Below, piece by piece: positions 1 through 11,828 of a stretch of 64,000 nucleotides of DNA (within the stretch, counting starts at the first letter, position 1; each line of letters starts with the position of its first letter). The stretch is from Begonia masoniana (Eukaryota > Streptophyta > Magnoliopsida > Cucurbitales > Begoniaceae): assembly GCA_022432975.1 (NCBI GenBank), contig CM039509.1, forward strand, positions 3,597,043 to 3,661,042. Reading direction: 5' to 3'. A program made the position numbers and the translations under genes. Under the pieces are notes generated by a model. That model had not been told where the DNA came from and made no database searches. It was given only the letters and a program-made list of their open reading frames with translations.

Positions 1-747
1 AAACTTGTGACAAAATCTCTTTATGTGTCCTTTCTTGCCACAATGATAACACTCAAAGTTGGTGTATTTTTCGGACTTCCTCTGACTTCGATTTCTGTTG
101 CCCGGACCTTTACTTTGACTTATGCCCTTATTTTCAACATTCAGAGCTGAACCTGTCGATGTTTCACCAGAATCAATCTTACGAACCTCCTCGGCAAGAA
201 TACGGTCCCTCACATCGGTGAATACCAGCTTAGCACTTCCAACTGAGTTACTAACTGTAGCTCTCATAGGCTCCCAACTATTCGGTAGAGACGCCAATAA
301 AATTAGGGCACGAACCTCATCGTCAAAATCAATTTCCACAGATAGCAATTGATTTACAATCGTATTGAATTCATTCAGATGCGCTGCGACAGAAGCACCA
401 TCAATCATCTTCAGATTAAAAAGCTTCTTCATAAGAAATACCTTATTATTCGCAGATGGTTTCTCGTACATATCAGATAGAGTCTTCATCAGACTCGCGG
501 TAGTTTTCTCCTTCGCCACGTTGTGAGCAACGCTTTTGGCTAGCGTCAATCAGACGACTCCCAAAACCTGTCTATCAAGGAGATTCCATTCACTGTCTTC
601 CATCTTCTCTGGTTTCGCACTCAAAGGAAGATGAAGTCCTTTCCCGTACAAATAATCCTCGATTTGCATTCTCCAGAATGCAAAATTTGTCCCATTGAAT
701 TTTTTAATAATGTATCCTGTGCTATCTTCGCCTGTCATTGTTATCAA
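1..747 (-). pseudogene. Copia A gag (partial, one premature stop)
   Basis: The frame starts at the ATG at 745-747. Its N-terminal block (MITMTGEDSTGY, then KKFNGTNFAFWRMQIEDYL) is typical of Copia gag proteins of the UBN2/DUF4219 type. A TGA at 550-552 interrupts it where these proteins normally have arginine, consistent with CGA to TGA deamination. The same frame stays open beyond the stop and reaches a CCHC zinc knuckle (CYHCGKKGH) near 25-55, where the window ends. Gag forms the particle and the knuckle binds RNA. Not expressible as a full protein from this copy unless the stop is read through. Confidence 0.8.
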
Positions 748-1580
748 TAATCAATGCCCAAAACTGATATTTCCAGATCAATTATTAAACCCAATAATCA
801 ATCCAAGTGTGCCCAAAAAACCAGATAATTTTATTTCCAAAAATATCCCAAAAATATCTCAGCCCCAATAATTATTCTCCACCTTCAATGTTCGCCCAAC
901 AAATTCAAGAACACAGCTTCAGAACAACACCAGCAGTAATCACAAAATTCCAACGTTCAATCCCACGAATCTGTGTAGGCCAAACAACAGATTCGAATGA
1001 TCGAACAAACAGATGCTAAAATTTCTTCTCCAGCAACCAATTCTGAAATTTCTGAAAAATCGGAGCTTTCTGCTTCAAATTTATCAGTGCTGTTCGATGC
1101 CCGGGGACAACAGCGACAACAGCTCAGTTCGGTTCTTGGACGGCAAGGCAGTGACGGCGCTGTGCAGGTTCTGATCGGCGTTCGGAGCTGCGCGTCAGGG
1201 CTACAGGCTCGGGCAGAACAGAACATGCTCCTCTGTTCTCTGATGCGCGCGCGGCTTTGATTGGCGGCGGATGTGCGCGTCGGCGTCGGCGGTTCTGCAG
1301 GCTCGGGCGGCGCTCTCCTCTCTTCCTTTTATTCTTTCTCTATTCTTCGCTGGGCTTCGAGTGGAGAAGGTGAACCACAGCTTCTCTCTGTTCTTCGCAG
1401 AATAGAACAAGGATAAAAACAAAACCTTTTTTTTTTATTTCCTCCAAGTAGCTAAAGAAACAACCTTTTCTTTTTCCTTCAAAAAATTGCAATTTCACTC
1501 ACCGAAATTTACAAACCTGAAATCGATCGATACCCTTCGAAAAATTAAACCCTGATTTTCGAAAACCACTTCAACCTGAA
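748..1580 (-). other. Untranslated leader of Copia A
   Basis: This stretch lies between the primer-binding site and the gag start. It has no long coding frame. It contains a GC-rich block at about 1090-1330, rich in CG dinucleotides, that contrasts with the AT-rich surroundings. Short open frames on both strands across it look like chance. Confidence 0.5.
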
Positions 1581-1592
1581 GCTCTGATACCA
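1581..1592 (-). promoter_or_regulatory. Primer-binding site of Copia A (tRNA-iMet type)
   Basis: The minus strand reads TGGTATCAGAGC, complementary to the 3' end of plant initiator tRNA-Met. It lies two bases inside the LTR border, where minus-strand DNA synthesis is primed. Confidence 0.9.
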
Positions 1593-1594
1593 GT

Positions 1595-1860
1595 TGTTAG
1601 GATTAGACGCCCTAATCCACCTGTAACGAACAATTCGAGAAAACCGAAAAAGAAAAACGAGAAAATAATGGACACCGAATTTTACGTGGAAACCCTAGAA
1701 AGGGAAAAACCACGGGCAGAGGAGAGAATCACTAATATCAAATTCGGTACAACGAGTTTTGCGACTTAAGCATCAATATATAGAGAAAACATAAAACTCT
1801 AATATTGATAACGGGCCCGACCCGGCCCAACTAGAATTCGGGTCACACCAAATTCTAACA
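1595..1860 (-). repeat. 5' LTR of Copia A (266 bp)
   Basis: The plus strand begins TGTTAGGATT and ends AATTCTAACA, giving TG...CA termini with a five-base inverted end. The primer-binding site is on its left and the ATAAG flank on its right. Length and ends suit a short Copia LTR. Confidence 0.85.
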
Positions 1861-1865
1861 ATAAG

Positions 1866-2011
1866 TACCATTATCACCATATAAGCACCATAGAGATAGT
1901 CAAACCATAGAAAATATAATATCCAAATGCAATAGATCATCCATAAATAAAATATCCAAAGCAGATAAATTATCCAAGAAATATCCAGAAATAAAAGAAG
2001 TTCAGTAATAC
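1866..2011 (-). other. 3' tail of the SIRE-type element, noncoding
   Basis: AT-rich sequence just downstream of the stop of the envelope-like ORF and upstream of the Copia A insertion. No coding signal or LTR start is visible. Confidence 0.5.
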
Positions 2012-2144
2012 TCAAAGAATGGGATCATCTGAGGTAACCATCCCACTTGTAGAATTCGGATCATCAGCATTCTCTGTAATATTTTCAGGGACACCCTCTG
2101 TGACATCCGGTAGAACACCAAATGTACTTGCTTCTTTAGCCGAC
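2012..2144 (-). pseudogene. C-terminal end of SIRE envelope-like ORF
   Basis: The minus strand reads an acidic, Ser/Thr/Asn-rich tail (DVTEGVPENITENADD) ending with TGA at 2012-2014. The TSD base block CCGAC (2140-2144) marks the Gypsy insertion. The same frame resumes at 11829 on the far side of the Gypsy element, so both parts were one reading frame before the insertion. Molecular function of plant env-like ORFs is not established. Confidence 0.65.
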
Positions 2145-4456
2145 TGTAACGCCCCGAATTATATAAACTCGGTTCGTTACTCATAACTCGGACAAAACTA
2201 AGAAACTTTGGACTAAATTTAAAATTTCGCTCGAAAGTCTAAATTTGACATTTTCTAAAACTTCAAAACGTTTAAATACTTGCAGCGGAATTCATTTGAA
2301 CTAAATAGAGTTAAACAAAACCATAGTACAATGTTTGAGGAATCAGTTGGGTTGTTAAAGAATAATCGGCCAAAAGAAATGAGGGGTTTAAATCGCGAAA
2401 TACTTTAAAAGTTGCAAAAGTCAAACTCATCTGCCGCTGAACTAAGTCAACGAAAGAGCAGAAGCAAACAGAAGTCTTCCACTGATGACGTCAACCGGAT
2501 GAATTAATCTTCCAACTTCTGCCGATCGCAAACAACGAGTTTTGCTACTCTCATTTACCGATGACGTCAGCCCGATGATTCGTTCATCCAGCATCTGCCG
2601 ATCATAAGACGACAAAAGACTTTACTCTTAAAATAAAACAAACAGAATACATTGACCGGTCACTAAATGACAAAATCATTTCCTTCATCTTCTGATAACT
2701 ATAGCACTCGACATCCACCGATCGCTAAACGACAAAAGTCTAAACTTTTTACCGATGAAATAAACTACACCATTCCAATAGATTTAACACGCTACTCCTA
2801 CCGGTAGTAAACAACCCTCTTCTACCGATGGAAAACGTTGTCTTCTACCGATAGATTACCACTTGCCGGTAGGAAACAGAGCAATTTTTCCACAATTCAT
2901 ACTCTATACAAGAACAACTCTACTACAAAGGGACTTATTCGCTTCAATGAAACCTTTCGAAAACGACTCCAATCCCTATGTTACTCAAATCCAGTAAAAA
3001 TCAATGCTAAACTAGCAAGGTACTATTTTCAGAAGATTTCAAAAATATGTTTCAAGCATTGAAAACTATTGCTGTCATAAGACTCAACATACTTGAGTGA
3101 AAACGTTGTCAATTGAACCAGAGAGTTTTCAAATCTAAGATCAGGATATTGAAAGTTGATTCTGTCAACGAAACTCAAACACAACTCAGCTATCCAATTG
3201 TTTACTACAATGCACATACACAAAACACTGGTTAAACCGCTTTATCAGTTTACCAAGTCGTGGCCTGGATGCGTTCCTCCAACATCATCTATGCATTTGT
3301 GAACTTAGGGAAATCACCTGCAGTAACCTCAACACCTACATCACAAAACTCATCTATTAGCCTAATGCTAAGCAAGCAAAGCAATAATGAAATGATATGC
3401 TGAAACATAAAACCTAAACATGTAGTTTCTACTTTCACAACTCAGTTGCAATTTCGTTCATTCACTTAAATGATCTCTCGGTTCCATTGGGAGGTGGATC
3501 AACTTTCCCAAAGTCATACATCCTCTTCTCAATTAAGGGGCGGATTAGTTCCCTTAACAGCTGATCTGATCCCTCAATTCCATTGGGAGTGGGATCAGTT
3601 CTCCCAAAGTCATACATCCTCTTCTCAATTAAGGGGCAGATTAGTTCCCTTAACAGCTAATCTGATCCCTCAATTCCATTGGGAGTGGGATCAATTCTCC
3701 CAAAGTCATACATCCTTTTCTCAATTAAGGGGCGGATTAATTCCCTTAACAGCTGATCTTTTTCAATCTGTTCATACCTTGCCATAACATTTCATATAAA
3801 TTCATTTTCGTATTTCTTCAAAAACATGATGCATGACATAAAGAAAACACTCAAACATGCATAAACCTACTGTTTTGTGATGTAGGCCCGAAGGCACATA
3901 CAATACTTCACTTACCTGGTCTCCTGGAAATCGCTCGGTTTCAACTACTCTGGAAGCCCTGCTCACCTAATGTCATAAGCAGAATACCGATTAGATCAAC
4001 ACTAACCTTATCCCATATCATTCAGAAACCTAAGGAGCTAGTTTGGAAGTTCTGGTCATCGTACATTCTCGGCTCAACACTAAACTCGAACTCAACTCAC
4101 TCACAGCATTATCAAAAATACACACATTGCACTCTCTCTGCTATCTAGCCACTAAAATCTCAAGAAAACAAGGGGAGAACTTACCTTAGTTTGAGGGTTG
4201 AAGATCGGAGAGGAAAAATTGCCTGGAGCTCTGCTGAGCTTGAGTTGAATACCGAGAAAGGAAAAATGAGAGAACAGTGGTGGCTAAACCTCATTAAACC
4301 TTCCATTAAATACGCTATCCAAAATAACATCTCAAATTACCATCATGCCCTTACACTCACATTTATTAACCTAAACACTAGCTCCCCAATTTCATCCATA
4401 AAACATCCACTAAAATTTGATAAAGTAAACTGGTTTAAACGAAACCGGGTGTTACA
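2145..4456 (-). repeat. 3' LTR of the Tekay-type element (2312 bp)
   Basis: Runs from TGTAACGCCC to GGGTGTTACA on the plus strand. It has several CCGATGACGTCA-type motifs at about 2480-2590, three copies of a 96-bp tandem repeat, and short frames without coding meaning. It matches the 9093-11823 LTR throughout except for indels. Confidence 0.9.
3481..3765. repeat. 96-bp tandem repeat, three copies, in 3' LTR
   Basis: The word CATTGGGAG recurs at 3485, 3581 and 3677, giving a 96-bp period. The period is a multiple of three, so one frame stays open across it by chance; this is not a gene. The other LTR has two copies. Confidence 0.9.
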
Positions 4457-4475
4457 ATCTACCCTCCTTAAAAAA
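4457..4475 (-). promoter_or_regulatory. Polypurine tract of the Tekay-type element
   Basis: The minus strand is purine-rich (AAGGAGGGTAGAT) immediately upstream of the 3' LTR, the expected plus-strand primer position. Confidence 0.7.
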
Positions 4476-4491
4476 ATTTTGTCCTCAAAAT

Positions 4492-5820
4492 TCAGTACCT
4501 GAATAACTCTGGATGCTGGTCCATCATGTCTTGCTGGCGCTCCCAAGTTGTCTCCTCTATATTCTGATTGTGCCACAAGACTTTTACTAGTGGAACCTCT
4601 TTGTTGCGCAATACTTTCACTGCATAATCCAGGATTCTTACTGGTTTCTCCTCATAGGTAAGAGTAGGATGGATTTCGATACTCTGCGGTTCCACAACTT
4701 GAGATAGATCTCTAACACACTTCTTCAGCATGGAAACATGAAACACATTATGGATTCCCTCTAAAGAGGCTGGTAACAGTAGTTGATAAGTTGACTTCCC
4801 AATCCTCTTCAAGATTGAGAAAGGTCCAATATATCTGGGGTTCAACTTGTCTCTCTTTCTAAATCTCACAACTCCTTTGAAAGGTGACACCTTAAGGAAA
4901 ACTTCATTACCAACATCAGATTCCAGTTCTCTTCGTCTTTTGTCTGCATAGCTTTTCTGCCGGCTTTGACCTGTCAAGATTCTTTGTCGGATAAGAGCAA
5001 TTTTCTCCACTGTCTGCTGCACAATGTCAGGACCAATCAATTGTGCTTCTCCAACTTCATCCCAATACAATGGGGATCTACACTTTCGTCCATACAATGC
5101 CTCGTATGGTGCCATGCCTATTGTTGCCTGAAAACTGCTGTTATAAGAAAATTCAACTAAAGACAAGTGTTTGCTCCATGAACCTTGAAAGTCTAATACA
5201 CATGCACGGAGCATATCCTCTAATGTTTGAATAGTCCTTTCGGATTGTCCATCAATTTGAGGGTGGAAAGCTGTGCTAAAACTAAGCTGTGTTCCCATAG
5301 CCTTGTGTAAACTTTTCCAAAACTTAGATGTAAATCTACAGTCTCGGTCTGAAACTATGGTGCTTGGAACTGCATGCAGTCTAACAACTTCATGCACATA
5401 CAACTCAGCAAGTTGATCCATTGAGTATGTCATCTTTACCGGTAGAAAGTGGGCAGATTTGGTTAAACGATCAACTATCACCCAGATTGCAGCATGTCCT
5501 TTTGCTGTTCTAGGCAATCCCACAACAAAGTCCATCGTTATTTGCTCCCATTTCCATTCAGGAACTGGTAAAGGTTGCAATGTTCCTGAGGTTCTCTGAT
5601 GCTCAGCTTTAACCTGCTGACAACACAAACATGATCCTACATACTCTGCCACACTCCTTTTCATACTTGGCCACCAATAATGCTGTTTAAGATCCTTGTA
5701 CATCTTCGTACTTCCAGGGTGAACAGAAAATCGAGAAGAATGTGCTTCAGAAAGAATCTCATCTCGAAGTTCCTTAATGGCAGGAACAAACCATCTATTT
5801 CTAAACCTAAGGATTTCCAT
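4492..5820 (-). pseudogene. Integrase with C-terminal chromodomain, Tekay-type pol
   Basis: An open stretch of 442 codons. It begins in the HHCC zinc region (two His, then CLCCQQ around residues 30-70). The catalytic core follows: MDFVVGLP with the first Asp, IVSDRDCRF with the second, and DGQSERTIQ with the Glu. Next comes the [10 protein letters not shown] module. The last about 50 residues ([17 protein letters not shown]) resemble the group II chromodomain of Tekay/Del elements, which is thought to target heterochromatin. All three catalytic acids are present, but the frame is cut off from RNase H by a frameshift near 5815. It therefore cannot be made from a normal polyprotein and is called a pseudogene fragment. 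Confidence 0.85.
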
Positions 5821-6499
5821 CAGCGGAATAGTTAAAATCTGACTTGTCTGTAGAGTCCATGCAGGACTTATACTTATTGCATTCAGTGTCGTTTCTTTGA
5901 GCTTCCTTTATTTTCTCCAAAATAGTAGGCCTCAAGGATATGGCCGAAAGCATAGCTGATATACTGGATACTGCTTCTAGGTTAAACTTTTGGAATTCAG
6001 ACTGTAAAGCTAGTGGCATGTCTAAAATCATGGCTGAGGCTGATGTTGTCACTCTACTCGAGGCATCTGCCACAACATTTGCTTTGCCAGGGTGGTACTT
6101 AATCTCGAAATCATAATCCTTTACAAATTCCAATCATTGACATTGCCTCATGTTTAGTTCCTTTTGTGTAAAAATGTACTTCAGACTCTTATGATCTGAA
6201 AATATCTCACAAGATTGTCCATACAGGTAATGCCTCCAAATCTTTAGAGAAAAAACCACAGCAGCTAACTCTAAGTCATGCATAGGGTAATTCTTCTCAT
6301 GTGTTTTCAACTGCCTAGAGGCATAAGCTATTACTTTTCCATCTTGCATTAACACACATCCAAGACCGATCTTGGAAGCATCACAATAAATGCTAAATTT
6401 ACCATTTTCAACAGGAAGGGTCAAAATTAGAGCGTTGGTCAGTTTCTGTTTTGAGGTCTGAAAACTATGCTCACATTCGTCAGTCCATATATACTTCAC
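5807..6499 (-). pseudogene. RNase H region, Tekay-type pol (stop and frameshifts)
   Basis: Contains the RNase H segment with [13 protein letters not shown] and [14 protein letters not shown], then the connection to integrase (KYHPGKANVVADASSR). A TGA at 6134-6136 sits where related elements have Trp. The frame is shifted relative to RT (about 6500-6540) and relative to integrase (about 5815). RNase H removes the RNA template during reverse transcription. Confidence 0.85.
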
Positions 6500-6633
6500 A
6501 TTTTTCCTTGTTAACCTAGTAAGGGGGTAGCAATCTTCTAGAATCCTTCAATGAACTTTCTATAATATCCTGCTAGTCCAAGAAAACTCCTAATATCCGT
6601 AGCACTCTTCGGTTGGGGCCATTCCTTAACTGC

Positions 6634-7308
6634 TTAAACCTTTGCTGGATCAACAGATATGCCATCTCCAGAGATGACATGTCCTAGAAAGTGAACTTGG
6701 TCCAACCAAAATTCACACTTAGAAAACTTGGCGTATAGTTGGTGCTGTTTTAATACTTCCAACACCAAGGTCAGGTGCCTAGCATGCTCATCCTTAGTAC
6801 GCGAATAGATTAAAATGTCATCTATGAACACTATGACAAACTTATCTAAATACTCATGAAACACTCTATTCATGAGATCCATAAAGGCTACTGGTGCATT
6901 TGTCAATCCAAAGGACATGACTAAAAACTCATAATGTCCATACCTTGTGCGAAAGGCAGTCTTAGGAATATCCTCAGATTTGACTTTTAATTGGTAATAA
7001 CCGGACCTAAGGTCAATCTTAGAGAAAACACGTGCACCATTAAGCTGGTCAAATAAATCATCAATCCTCGGCAGTGGATACTTGTTCTTGACAGTTAGCT
7101 TATTCAATTCTCTATAGTCTATGCACATACGCATTGATCCATCTTTCTTTTTGACGAAAAGGACAGGTGCACCCCATGGTGAAAAGATAGGGCGTATGAA
7201 CCCTTTCTCCAACAAATCCTCTAACTGCTTCTTCAATTCCTTAAGTTCTGTTGGTGCTAGTCTATATGGATTTTTAGACACGGGCTCAGCGCCGGGGTAA
7301 ACATCCAC
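6634..7308 (-). pseudogene. Reverse transcriptase, Tekay-type pol
   Basis: A Ty3/Gypsy RT palm and fingers are readable: [52 protein letters not shown] with the first catalytic Asp, SFGLTNAP, and [10 protein letters not shown] with the Asp pair intact. The frame ends at a TAA at 6634-6636, where the thumb region should continue. The missing part is found up to about 6500 but with a frame change. Confidence 0.9.
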
Positions 7309-7329
7309 AACAAATTCGATTTTCCTATC

Positions 7330-7674
7330 TTATGGCAAACCAGGAAGGTCATCTAAAAACACTTCAGGGAAGTCTTGGACAATTGAGACATTTTGGGGTG
7401 TTGCTTTTCCTACGAGTTGTGTATCTAGAACACTGGCCAAGAAGCATAGGTACTCTTTGCATGGTGAGGGTTTACAATTCATCGAAGTCATAACAGACAT
7501 TCTCTTACTCTTCTTTAAAGCTTGGAAGGTATGATTTAAACCATCAGGGGGTTGGAACCTAACTACTCCTGTCCTACAGTCGATTGTGGCATAATGTTTA
7601 AATAGCCAATCCATTCCTAGGATTATATCAAATCCCATTATATCCATAATAATGAGATCAGCAAGTACACTCAC
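7330..7674 (-). pseudogene. Protease C-terminal part and linker to RT, Tekay-type
   Basis: Has IMGFDIILGMDWL, the conserved segment after the aspartic protease flap, then the linker toward RT. The frame is shifted against the upstream gag-protease frame (break near 7675-7685). A TAA at 7330-7332 separates it from the RT frame, which is otherwise in phase. Confidence 0.8.
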
Positions 7675-7682
7675 GCTTCCTA

Positions 7683-8902
7683 CTACACATCACTGTCAAG
7701 CATCACCTCGTTAGAGTGCATGTGCTCACCAGAGGGTAAAGCAACACTAAACACGTGCATAGAAGGGGTAAACTGTGCATCTAACTTAACAGCAAAAGTA
7801 GATGCTATGAATGAATGTGTTGCACCAGAATCTATCAATGTAAAAGCACGTATAGAGTTGACCAATATAGTACCTGACACAACAGCAGGCTGCTCATCAT
7901 CGCCCGACTCCATCATGGAGAATATCCTTGGCTTAATCATAGCAGGGCCATTCTTAGGAGCTGGACAGTCCTTAACAACGTGGCCAACCTTGTTACAGTT
8001 GAAGCATCGGGTGACTCTAGGCTTCGGGCAATCCCTAAATGTGTGTCCAACTTCCCCGCAATTGAAACACTTTCCTGAACCGAACCTGCATTCACCCAGG
8101 TGACTCTTCGAGCATTTCGGGCACAGGGGAAACTTCCTGGCATCCGGCACTTTCTTTCCCGTTCCTTGGCTATGTTGGCCTTCACTAGGCCTCTTCATTC
8201 TCCTTTGATGATGTGGCTGGACCGGCTTTTGTGGGACCTCTTTTGGTCCAGCACACTTCCTTTCAGCTTCTTCCACTTCCAGGGCAGTGGACACAACCTC
8301 GCTGAATGTCAAGCCTTTAATACCGTAAAATTTAACCCCTCTGTAGATTTCTGGCTTCAGTCCATGCACAAATTTGAATACCTTGTCCTCGTCCTGAGAG
8401 CAAAATGTCCAGCAAACCTGGACAGGGACTCAAACTGCCTACTATACTCGGCTACAGACCCTGTCTGCTTCAAGTTTAGAAATTCCAACTTCTTTGCAGT
8501 TTGGACAGTACCGTTGAAATACTTCTCGTAGAAAATGTCTTTGAATTGCGACCAAGGCATCGCCAAGACATCAGTGGTGGTCTCTATTGTTTCCCACCAG
8601 AGTTGAGCTTCACCAGCCAAGTGAAATGTCGCTAATGTGACCTTGTCTCCTTCTCCTATGTTGGCACACCTAAACATACTTTCGATCTTCCTAAGCCACC
8701 CATCAGCAATAACTGGATCAGATGATTGTCCATCAAACGTGGGTGGTCTTAGTCTCCGGAATCTATCTCCAGAATGGTCATTGCTAGAACCCGAGTTGGC
8801 ACTTCCTTGTACCTCTCGGTTCAACAGTACTCCTAGTTGATCAGACTGCTGACGCACTAAATCGGTTTGCTGACGCACCAACTCCGTCAGCTGCCTAATC
8901 AC
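7683..8902 (-). pseudogene. Gag, two zinc knuckles and start of protease, Tekay-type
   Basis: The first frame (8902 to 8357) carries the retrotransposon gag core, with PPTFDGQSSDPVIADGWL and the W-containing capsid segment. One base appears to be missing near 8390. The next frame (8369 to 7683) continues gag, then has two CCHC knuckles (CFNCGEVGHTFRDC and CFNCNKVGHVVKDC). The aspartic protease active site IDSGATHSF is at about 7815-7840. Gag packages RNA and the protease matures the polyprotein. The original start is probably upstream of the ATG at 8900-8902. Confidence 0.85.
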
Positions 8903-9077
8903 ACTAGGCTCTCCCCACCACTCAAGTTTGGCATTTCCCTTGGCACTCTGGGTTTTCCTGGGCGTCTGGCCATTGTTCTAAATTCCTGTACAGGGTTAAT
9001 TACACTCTTAAGTATCTAATAGCTAGGGTTAACATAAACACTTACAGTTGTTGAAGTACTTCCATGCAACGATTGGA

Positions 9078-9089
9078 TCTCTGATACCA
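9078..9089 (-). promoter_or_regulatory. Primer-binding site of the Tekay-type element
   Basis: The minus strand reads TGGTATCAGAGA, three bases from the LTR border, matching plant initiator tRNA-Met primers. Confidence 0.9.
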
Positions 9090-9459
9090 TACTGTAACGC
9101 CCCGAATTATATAAACTCGGTTCGTTACTCATAACTACAACAAAACTAAGAAACTTTGGACTAAATTTAAAATTTCGCTCGAAAGTCTAAATTTGACATT
9201 TTCTAAAACTTCAAAACGTTTAAATACTTGCAGCGGAATTCATTTGAACAAAATAGAGTTAAACAAAACCATAGTACAATGTTTGAGAAATCAGTTAGGT
9301 TGTTAAAGAACAATCGGCCAAAAGAAATAAGGGGTTTAAATCGCGAAATACTTTAAAAGTTACAAAAGTCAAACTCATCTGCCGCTGAACTAAGTCAACG
9401 AAAGAGCAAAAGTAAACAGAAGTCTTCCACCGATGACGTCAGCCGGATGAATTAATCTT

Positions 9460-9963
<504 letters not shown>

Positions 9964-10944
9964 ACGTCAGCCGGATGAATTAATCTTCCAACTTCTGCCG
10001 ATCGCAAACGACGAGTTTTGCTACTCTCATTTACCGATGACGTCAGCCAGATGATTCGTTCATCCAGCCTCTGCCGATCATAAGACGACAAAAGACTTTA
10101 CTCTCAAAACAAAACAAGCAGAATACATTGACCGGTCACTAAACGAAAAAATCATTTCCTTCATCTTCCGATAACTATAGCACTCGACATCCACCGATCG
10201 CTAAACGACAAAAGTCTAAACTTTCTACCGATGAAATAAACTACACCATTCTGATAGATTTAACACGCTACTCCTACCAGTAGTAAACAACCCTCTTCTA
10301 CCGATGGAAAACGTTGTCTTCTACCGATAGATTACCACTTGCCGGTAGGAAACAGAGCAATTTTTCCACATACAAGAACAACTCTACTACAAAGGGACTT
10401 ATTCGCTTCAATGAAACCTTTCGAAAATGACTCCAATCCCTACGTTACTCAAATCCAGTAAAAACCAATGCTAAACTAGCAAGGTACTATTTTCAGAAGA
10501 TTTCAAAAATGTGTTTCAAGCATTGAAAACTATTGCTGTCATAAGACTCAACATACTTGAGTGAAAACGTTGTCAACTGAACCGGAGAGTTTTCAAATCT
10601 AAGATCAGGACATTGAAAGTTGATTCTGTCAACGAAACTCAAACACAACTCAGCTATCCAATTGTTTACTACAATGCACATACATAAAAAACTGGTTAAA
10701 CCGCCTCATCAGTTTACCAAGTCGTGGCCTGGATGCGCTCCTCCAACATCATCTATGCATTTGTGAACTCAGGGAAATCACCTGCAGTAACCTCAACACC
10801 TACATCACAAAACTCATCTATTAGCCTAATGCTAAGCAAGCAAAGCAATAATGAAATGATATGCTGAAACATAAAACCTAAACATGCAGTTTCTACTTTC
10901 ACAACTCAGTTGCAATTTCGTTCATTCACTGAAATGATCCTTCG

Positions 10945-11133
10945 GTTCCATTGGGAGGTGGATCAACTTTCCCAAAGTCATACATCCTCTTCTCAATTAA
11001 GGGGCGGATTAGTTCCCTTAACAGCTAATCTGATCCCTCAATTCCATTAGGAGTGGGATCAATTCTCCCAAAGTCATACATCCTCTTCTCAATTAAGGGG
11101 CGGATTAGTTCCCTTAACAGCTGATCTGTTTCA
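10945..11133. repeat. 96-bp tandem repeat, two copies, in 5' LTR
   Basis: CATTGGGAG/CATTAGGAG words at 10949 and 11045, period 96, the counterpart of the three-copy array at 3481-3765. Confidence 0.9.
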
Positions 11134-11828
11134 ATCTGTTCATACCTTGCCATAACATTTCATATAAATTCATTTTCGTATTTCTTCAAAAACATGATGC
11201 ATGACATAAAGAAAACACTCAAACATGCATAAACCTACTGTTTTGTGATGTAGGTCCGAAGGCACACACAATACTTCACTTACATGGTCTCTTGGAAATC
11301 GCTCGATTTCAACTACTCTGGAAGCCCTGCTCTCCTAATGTCATAAGCAGAATACCGATTAGATCAACACTAACCTTATCCCATATCATTCAGAAACCTA
11401 AGGAGCTAGTTTGGAAGTTCTGGTCATCGTACATTCTCGGCTCAACACTAAACTCGAACTCAACTCACTCACAGCATTATCAAAAATACACACATTGCAC
11501 TCTCTCTGCTATTTAGCCACTAAAATCTTAAGAAAACAAGGGGAGAACTTACCTAGTTTGAGGGTTGAAGATCAGAGAGGAAAAATTGCCTGGAGCTCTG
11601 CTGAGCTTGAGCTGAATACCGAGAAAGGAAAAATGAGAGAACAGTGGCGGCTAAACCTCATTAAACCTTCCATTAAATACGCTATCCAAAATAACATCTC
11701 AAATTACCATCATGCCCTTACACTCACATTTATTAACCTAAACACTAGCTCCCCAATTTCATCCATAAAACATCCACTAAAATTTGATAAAGTAAACTGG
11801 TTTAAACGAAACCGGGTGTTACACCGAC

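Larger units (their letters stand above)
1..1860 (-). mobile_element. Copia retrotransposon A, 5' portion, cut by window edge
   Basis: The minus strand reads LTR (1860 to 1595), primer-binding site, a leader of about 0.8 kb, then a gag-like frame running off the left edge of the window. The LTR has TGTTA/TAACA termini, as is usual for Ty1/Copia. The element lies in the 3' tail of the SIRE-type element that continues at 1866. The five bases ATAAG (1861-1865) next to the LTR are one copy of the presumed target duplication; the partner lies outside the window. Pol and the 3' LTR are not visible, so lineage and completeness are unknown. Confidence 0.85.

Noticed and set aside
1581..1592. tRNA-like matches (initiator tRNA-Met 3' end) at six places in the window
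   Set aside because: Only the 12-base primer complement is present each time, next to an LTR; no cloverleaf is present, so these are primer-binding sites, not tRNA genes.
3470..3787. 105-codon frame with a 32-residue repeat
   Set aside because: It follows the 96-bp tandem repeat of the LTR, whose length happens to be divisible by three; the homologous LTR has no equivalent conserved frame.
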